DNA of 64,000 nucleotides. It comes from Kribbella pittospori (GTDB taxonomy: Bacteria; Actinomycetota; Actinomycetes; Propionibacteriales; Kribbellaceae). The position numbers and the translations under genes are program-made. How positions within the stretch are numbered: the stretch's first letter is position 1; each line of letters opens with the position of its first letter. The stretch covers positions 496,001-560,000 of the forward strand of contig NZ_SJKB01000003.1 in NCBI RefSeq assembly GCF_004331465.1. The letters are read 5' to 3'. This document shows, in pieces, positions 60,161 to 64,000 of the stretch. Below the pieces are notes generated by a model, which was given only the letters and a program-made list of their open reading frames with translations, was not told the DNA's origin and did not search any database.

Positions 60161-61153
60161 TCAAAGGATGCTGAGTGAGATGGTGCCCGGCGCGAGGCGT
60201 CGGGTGTTCACGTCGTCGCGGCCGGCCAGCGTGTCGATCCTCAACTGGTCCGTCGGTTCCGCGTCCTTCAGCCGTACGTCGGCCTTCAGCCCGGACACCC
60301 GCACGTCCCCACTGGAGCCGGACACCCGGATGTGGTCCCTTCCGGCAGTGCCCGTGACGGTGACTGCGTCGACCGCTGAGTCACCGCCGCTCGCGTTGAG
60401 CTGCGCACCCAGGTCGACATCGACATTCTTGACATCGGTCCCGCGCAGGTCGCCGACGGCGACCGTGTCGGCGCCACCGAGCGCGTTCAGCGAGACCCGC
60501 TCGACGTTGTCGGTGTCCATCACGATGTTGCCCACGTCCCGGGTGAACCGCAGTCGCGGACCGTTGGCGGCGGCAACGAACTTCTCCGCCGCGGCCGAAC
60601 CGTTGAACACTATCGTGTCCTGGTCGCGACCGCCCTGGATCACGTCGCTGCCGTCTCCCGGATCCCAGGTGAACGAATCGCGGCCACTGCCGAGCAGCGC
60701 CGTGTCGGTGCCACGGTTGCCGTCGACGCTGTCGTTGCCGGCGCCCATCCGGAACAGTTCGTTGCCGCTGCCCCCGAACGCGGAGTCGTTGCCGTCGCCG
60801 GTGTCGATGATCGTGAACGGCTGTACCTCGGCGCCGTAGTCGATCCGTACGACGTCGTTGCCGCCCCGGCTGCTGACGAGGATCTGGGTGAAGTCGGCGC
60901 GATTGACCGTGCGCTTCGTCGTACCAGGACCGAAGTCGACTTCGAGAACCGCCGTGTTGGTGGCCGGCACCGTCAGCGTGATGGTGTCCGCGTGGTTCGT
61001 GCCGGTGACGATCAGCTGGCCGGTGTCGATGACGACGCCACTCGACGGAGTCGCGGATGCCGTGCCTGCCAGAGTCACGGCGATGCCGGTGCTGATGGCC
61101 GCGGCGGCTGCCGCGCTCAGACCTCGCCGGAGACGCCTTGTCGCACTACTCAT
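60161..61153 (-). CDS. secreted calcium-binding beta-roll (RTX-like) protein
   Basis: 330 residues. Residues 1-34 are a signal peptide ending ASA. The mature part shows RTX-type nonapeptides: SSRGGNDVVRID, GDGNDSAFGGSGNE, GAGNDSVDGNRG and GGADTVAVGDL, typical Ca2+-binding beta rolls. There are only a few such repeats and no catalytic domain. It may be a cell-surface or matrix protein. Sec secretion is expected instead of type I. Confidence 0.82.
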   Translation of the reverse strand: MSSATRRLRRGLSAAAAAAISTGIAVTLAGTASATPSSGVVIDTGQLIVTGTNHADTITLTVPATNTAVLEVDFGPGTTKRTVNRADFTQILVSSRGGNDVVRIDYGAEVQPFTIIDTGDGNDSAFGGSGNELFRMGAGNDSVDGNRGTDTALLGSGRDSFTWDPGDGSDVIQGGRDQDTIVFNGSAAAEKFVAAANGPRLRFTRDVGNIVMDTDNVERVSLNALGGADTVAVGDLRGTDVKNVDVDLGAQLNASGGDSAVDAVTVTGTAGRDHIRVSGSSGDVRVSGLKADVRLKDAEPTDQLRIDTLAGRDDVNTRRLAPGTISLSIL

Positions 61154-61454
61154 GATCTTGTCCCTCCCAATGGGTACGGCGGTCTCGAGTCGACACGCCG
61201 TGCTGTCTATGGAGGGCTACACGCGCGCCGTCCCCGGCCGGTTCAAACATTTCTGCCGTATTCCTGGCACCACGGCAGTTGGTTGCCTGGAGCATCTAAA
61301 ACCAGTCAGGGTGTGGTGAGTGTCAACCCGGGGTTCGATTCGGGGTCATCCACAATGTGCTGCGCACGTTCGACGAGGAGGATCAAGAAGCGTCGAACCG
61401 AATGGGCTCGGGGTCCGTATAGGGAGCACGGAAGGCCGGCAGAGGGAGGCGATC
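61154..61454. other. divergent intergenic region of the RTX-like and kinase genes
   Basis: About 300 bases without a credible gene. It contains a weak inverted repeat (tgccg/cggca around 61254-61277) and a GAGGGAGG ribosome site near its right end for the kinase. No strong promoter hexamers were found. Confidence 0.4.
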
Positions 61455-62285
61455 ATGACCACAGTCGAGGTGCAGTCAGCACCGACGGTCGTCGGCCCGG
61501 ATCGCCTGGTGACTGGTCGATACCGCTTGAAGATGTTGCTCGGCCGCGGCGGCATGGGGCGGGTCTGGCTCGCCGATGACGAGTTGCTGGGGCGGCCCGT
61601 CGCGATCAAGCAGGTGGTGCTTCCCGGCCATGCGTCCGAGCAGGTTCGTGCCAGTGCGCTGGCCGAGGCGCGCGCGGTGGCACGAGTGGATCACCGCAAT
61701 GTGGTCAAGGTGTACGACGTTGTCGAGGACGCCGGCGATCACTGGATCGTGCTGGAACCGCTGTCAGGGCGGACCATGGCGGACGCACTGGCGTCGGACG
61801 GTCCGCTCCCGATTGCCGACGTACGGCGGATCGCGCTGCACCTGGCCGACGCACTAGGGGCCGTTCACCAGGCCGGTCTGGTGCACTCCGACGTCAAACC
61901 CGCGAACGTCCAACTGTGTGACGACGGACGAATTGTCCTGATGGACTTCGGCATCGCAACGGTAGTCGACGACGAGCAGACGCTGTCGAGCGAGGCCATG
62001 GCCGGCAGTCCGGCGTACATGTCACCGGAGCGAGCCCGCGGTGACGCGGTCGGCCCGGCATCCGACCTGTTCTCGCTGGGCGCGACATTGTTCGCGGCCG
62101 TCGAGGGGAAGTCACCGTTCGGCGCCGGCGACCCGTTCAGCACTCTGGTTGCTGTGGTCGAGGCCCGGCCCGCCGCGTTCGTGAACGCCGGCACGCTGCG
62201 CCCGATCATCGAAGGCCTACTGGCCAAGGACCCCACCGATCGCTTGACCGTCGCGCAAACCATCACCGCTCTGCACGCCAACTGA
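61455..62285 (+). CDS. soluble Ser/Thr protein kinase
   Basis: 276 residues from ATG 61455. Kinase subdomains are in order: glycine loop GRGGMGRVWLA, lysine in VAIKQV, catalytic loop HSDVKPANVQL (arginine of HRD replaced by serine), DFG in LMDFGIA and MSPERARG. No transmembrane helix or PASTA domain follows, so it is cytoplasmic and lacks the external sensor of PknB. A target among neighbours is not evident. Confidence 0.9.
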   Translation: MTTVEVQSAPTVVGPDRLVTGRYRLKMLLGRGGMGRVWLADDELLGRPVAIKQVVLPGHASEQVRASALAEARAVARVDHRNVVKVYDVVEDAGDHWIVLEPLSGRTMADALASDGPLPIADVRRIALHLADALGAVHQAGLVHSDVKPANVQLCDDGRIVLMDFGIATVVDDEQTLSSEAMAGSPAYMSPERARGDAVGPASDLFSLGATLFAAVEGKSPFGAGDPFSTLVAVVEARPAAFVNAGTLRPIIEGLLAKDPTDRLTVAQTITALHAN

Positions 62286-62313
62286 GGTCCTGCGCTCGTG
62301 CGATCCTGAGCCG

Positions 62314-63195
62314 ATGACAGATGGCATGACGGCCGGTGCGTGGGCCGATCAGCAGGTGGCCGCGGTTCGCGACGATCCGTCCGGCCGTCTTGCCCTGATG
62401 CAGCGGTGCTACTACGGCCCGTTCGGCAAGGCGCCTCGTCATCTTCCGTATCGTCGTGCGGCGATGTCCGCGATGCAGTGGGAGCTGCAGCGCGGCGTCC
62501 TGCAGCCGTTGTTCGGTGACCGTCCTGGCAGTCCGTGGTGGCGGGCGGTGAACGAGCGCGTACTGCGGGACGGTTGTGAAGCCGTGGCTTTGAGCGGAGA
62601 TCTGTCCGGGGCCGCCTCGTCGCGGACGGTCGACTACTGGCTGTCGTTCGCGCAGTACCCGACCGCTCGGGCTTGGTGGCGTGCGCACAACGGGAGCATC
62701 GTGGCCGGTTACCTCGAGCATCGCGAGTTGGCCGAGGCCGAGACTGCGGCCGAGCGCTTCTTCATGAACGTCGTCCTGTGCCGGGTGCTGTACTCGCACA
62801 CGCTCGTCGCGGCTCCTCGGATCGCGCTGGGCTGGCTGCGTCCGCTCGCTCCGTTGCTGGGCGATCCGAGGCTCGGCATGGCCGGGATCTTCCTTCAGCT
62901 GTCGCGCGTCCTGCCGGACGAGTACCCGCTCCGCGAGAGTGTGCAGTCCTACCTGAAGGACGAGCTCGGGCTCGGCCGGTTGCTGGATTTCGGCGTGATC
63001 CTGCCGCGGCTGCGGCAGATCTACGAGTGGTCGGCGTACGAACTCGCGGCCCCGGCGCTGCTGGACTGCATCGAAGCCGGAGCCCTGACCTACGCCTGGT
63101 CACTAGACGACCGGAGTGTCTGGGAGGCCCCGGAGTCGTTCATTCTCCGTTTGGCCCACCGCCTGCTGCCCGCCGACCGTCAGCTCAGGGGATGA
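62314..63195 (+). CDS. hypothetical protein, helical, following the kinase
   Basis: 293 residues, no family recognised. It is rich in Trp, Arg and Leu with probable helical repeats (RHLPYRRAAMSAMQWELQRG; FFMNVVLCRVLYSHTLVAAP). No signal peptide or transmembrane segment. It starts 28 bases after the kinase and could be its partner or substrate. The 3' end overlaps the DUF302 gene by 16 bases. Confidence 0.7.
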   Translation: MTDGMTAGAWADQQVAAVRDDPSGRLALMQRCYYGPFGKAPRHLPYRRAAMSAMQWELQRGVLQPLFGDRPGSPWWRAVNERVLRDGCEAVALSGDLSGAASSRTVDYWLSFAQYPTARAWWRAHNGSIVAGYLEHRELAEAETAAERFFMNVVLCRVLYSHTLVAAPRIALGWLRPLAPLLGDPRLGMAGIFLQLSRVLPDEYPLRESVQSYLKDELGLGRLLDFGVILPRLRQIYEWSAYELAAPALLDCIEAGALTYAWSLDDRSVWEAPESFILRLAHRLLPADRQLRG

Positions 63196-63584
63196 GGTTC
63201 CGCGAGAGCATCGGTGAGTGTGTGGATGGCCGCCAGAGCGGCCGTGGTTTCCATTGGCAGGCCGTGGCGTTCGCTGATGGCCTCGGGGGAGTAGTAGGCG
63301 AGCCGCGTCATACCGTCGTCGTCCCAGATGAGCAGCTTCAGCGGCAGGTCGAGGGCGCTCAGGGGTGCGGCCTGCATGACCGGGGTGCCGGCGGCCGGAT
63401 TGCCGAAGATGACCAGGACCGTGTCGCGCAGGGTGAGACCAGCCGTGCGGGCGGCGGCGGCCTGGTCAATGACGGCGAAGATCGTGACTCCCTTGGCGCT
63501 GAGGAGGTCGCGGAATCTCGCGGTCACCTCGGCGACCGTGCCGGCCGCCGCCTTCGTGATCACCCGATCGTGATCGTCCATCAC
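63180..63584 (-). CDS. DUF302 domain protein
   Basis: 134 residues. The DUF302 fold is visible: TVAEVTARFRDLLSAKGVTIFAVIDQ, LVIFGNPAAGTPVMQAAPLSALDLPLK and the WDDDG motif. Such proteins are small, soluble and of unknown function, found near redox or stress genes. It lies directly after the DHA2 gene on the same strand. Confidence 0.88.
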   Translation of the reverse strand: MMDDHDRVITKAAAGTVAEVTARFRDLLSAKGVTIFAVIDQAAAARTAGLTLRDTVLVIFGNPAAGTPVMQAAPLSALDLPLKLLIWDDDGMTRLAYYSPEAISERHGLPMETTAALAAIHTLTDALAEPHPLS

Positions 63585-63598
63585 TGCGCTCTCCGGGG

Positions 63599-64000
63599 TC
63601 AGTCGACCACCGCGGGTGGCACATCGGTTGTGGCGAGGTCCGATTCCGAGCGTTTGCGGGGGAGCATCAGGGCCGGGATCAGGGTGAGGACGACCAGCAC
63701 CCAGGCGACCCAGTAGGTATGGGCGAAGGCCGCGGCGGCGTCGACCAGTCCGCGAACGATGGCGGCGGGGTCGATGTGGAGCGGGATCAGGCTCTCCGGG
63801 CGGGTGTTGGCCAGGATGGCCGCCTGGGTCTCCTTCAGTCCTCCGCCCAGGCCGGGAATGTTCTGCGTCCCGGGGATGATCGGCGAGTCGTTGAGCTGGT
63901 TGGTGAGGATGACCGACATCGTCGCGACCCCGCAGGACGAGGCGATCTGCTGGGTGATGTTGAGCAGGGTCGAACCGCGCGCGACCTGGGGACCGCGCAG
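63599..64000 (-). CDS. DHA2-family MFS drug exporter, C-terminal part (5' end outside window)
   Basis: The frame is open at the right edge; 133 residues are visible. Motif QVARGSTLLNITQQIASSCG and the last transmembrane helix (WVAWVLVVLTLIPALMLPRK) match EmrB/QacA-type exporters with 14 helices. It precedes the DUF302 gene and may be transcribed with it. Confidence 0.85.
   Translation of the reverse strand: MRGPQVARGSTLLNITQQIASSCGVATMSVILTNQLNDSPIIPGTQNIPGLGGGLKETQAAILANTRPESLIPLHIDPAAIVRGLVDAAAAFAHTYWVAWVLVVLTLIPALMLPRKRSESDLATTDVPPAVVD

Noticed and set aside
61325..61355. tRNA-like T-loop (ggttcgattc)
   Set aside because: The flanking bases do not form a proper T-stem, and no anticodon arm or acceptor stem could be drawn.

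Overview
The window is a high-GC chromosome segment from an actinobacterium. Protein families (WhiB, SARP/BTAD, HxlR, PucR, a Streptomyces-type hopanoid operon, an actinobacterial carbon-monoxide dehydrogenase locus) and frequent GTAC-containing codons suggest a soil member of the Propionibacteriales such as Kribbella. The genus is an inference from style, not a database result. No rRNA, tRNA, CRISPR array or intact insertion sequence was found.

Layout. 1-2050: end of an epimerase gene coupled to an ECF41-type sigma factor, then a decayed membrane-protein gene. 2085-10172 (minus strand): seven tightly packed genes with no family I can name as a whole. They encode a 718-residue acidic/amphipathic protein, a HExxH putative metallopeptidase, a Gly-Ser repeat protein, an unknown protein, a trypsin-like protease and a VanY-like M15 peptidase, preceded by a small protein and faced by a divergent SARP-like regulator at 10337. 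Three of the products share an SPF tripeptide near the N-terminus. This is the best candidate for an undescribed system. 11161-16251: cupin, patatin-like lipase, short-chain dehydrogenase, wax-ester synthase/DGAT and a PucR regulator.

16410-26763: a complete hopanoid operon (hpnC, hpnD, hpnE, a polyprenyl diphosphate synthase, squalene-hopene cyclase, an HpnG-IspH fusion, hpnH, dxs). Every junction from hpnC to hpnH is a 4-base ATGA or GTGA overlap. It joins precursor supply (DXS, IspH, prenyl transferase) to squalene formation, cyclisation and C35 side-chain addition. 26744-31527: a pseudouridine degradation pair (psuG plus PfkB kinase), a ROK regulator and a secreted DUF4832 protein, with a 162-bp inverted-repeat element between kinase and regulator and a 20-bp motif shared by two promoters.

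31528-37840: RecQ helicase, small kinase, iron-permease-like protein, hydrolase, MFS transporter and WhiB, interspersed with two acetyltransferase fragments and two possible small ORFs. 37889-48107: an aerobic form I CO dehydrogenase locus with a LysR regulator, coxMSL, an XdhC-YHS fusion, a MobA-like protein, coxD, coxG, coxE and, divergently, a two-gene CoxI. It would allow oxidation of atmospheric or soil CO as an energy supplement.

48110-64000: ordinary accessory genes: hydrolases, a threonine/serine exporter, asparaginase, two regulator-MFS pairs, MuiA-like protein, extradiol dioxygenase/hydrolase pair, a secreted beta-roll protein, a soluble Ser/Thr kinase and the C-terminus of a DHA2-type exporter cut by the window edge.
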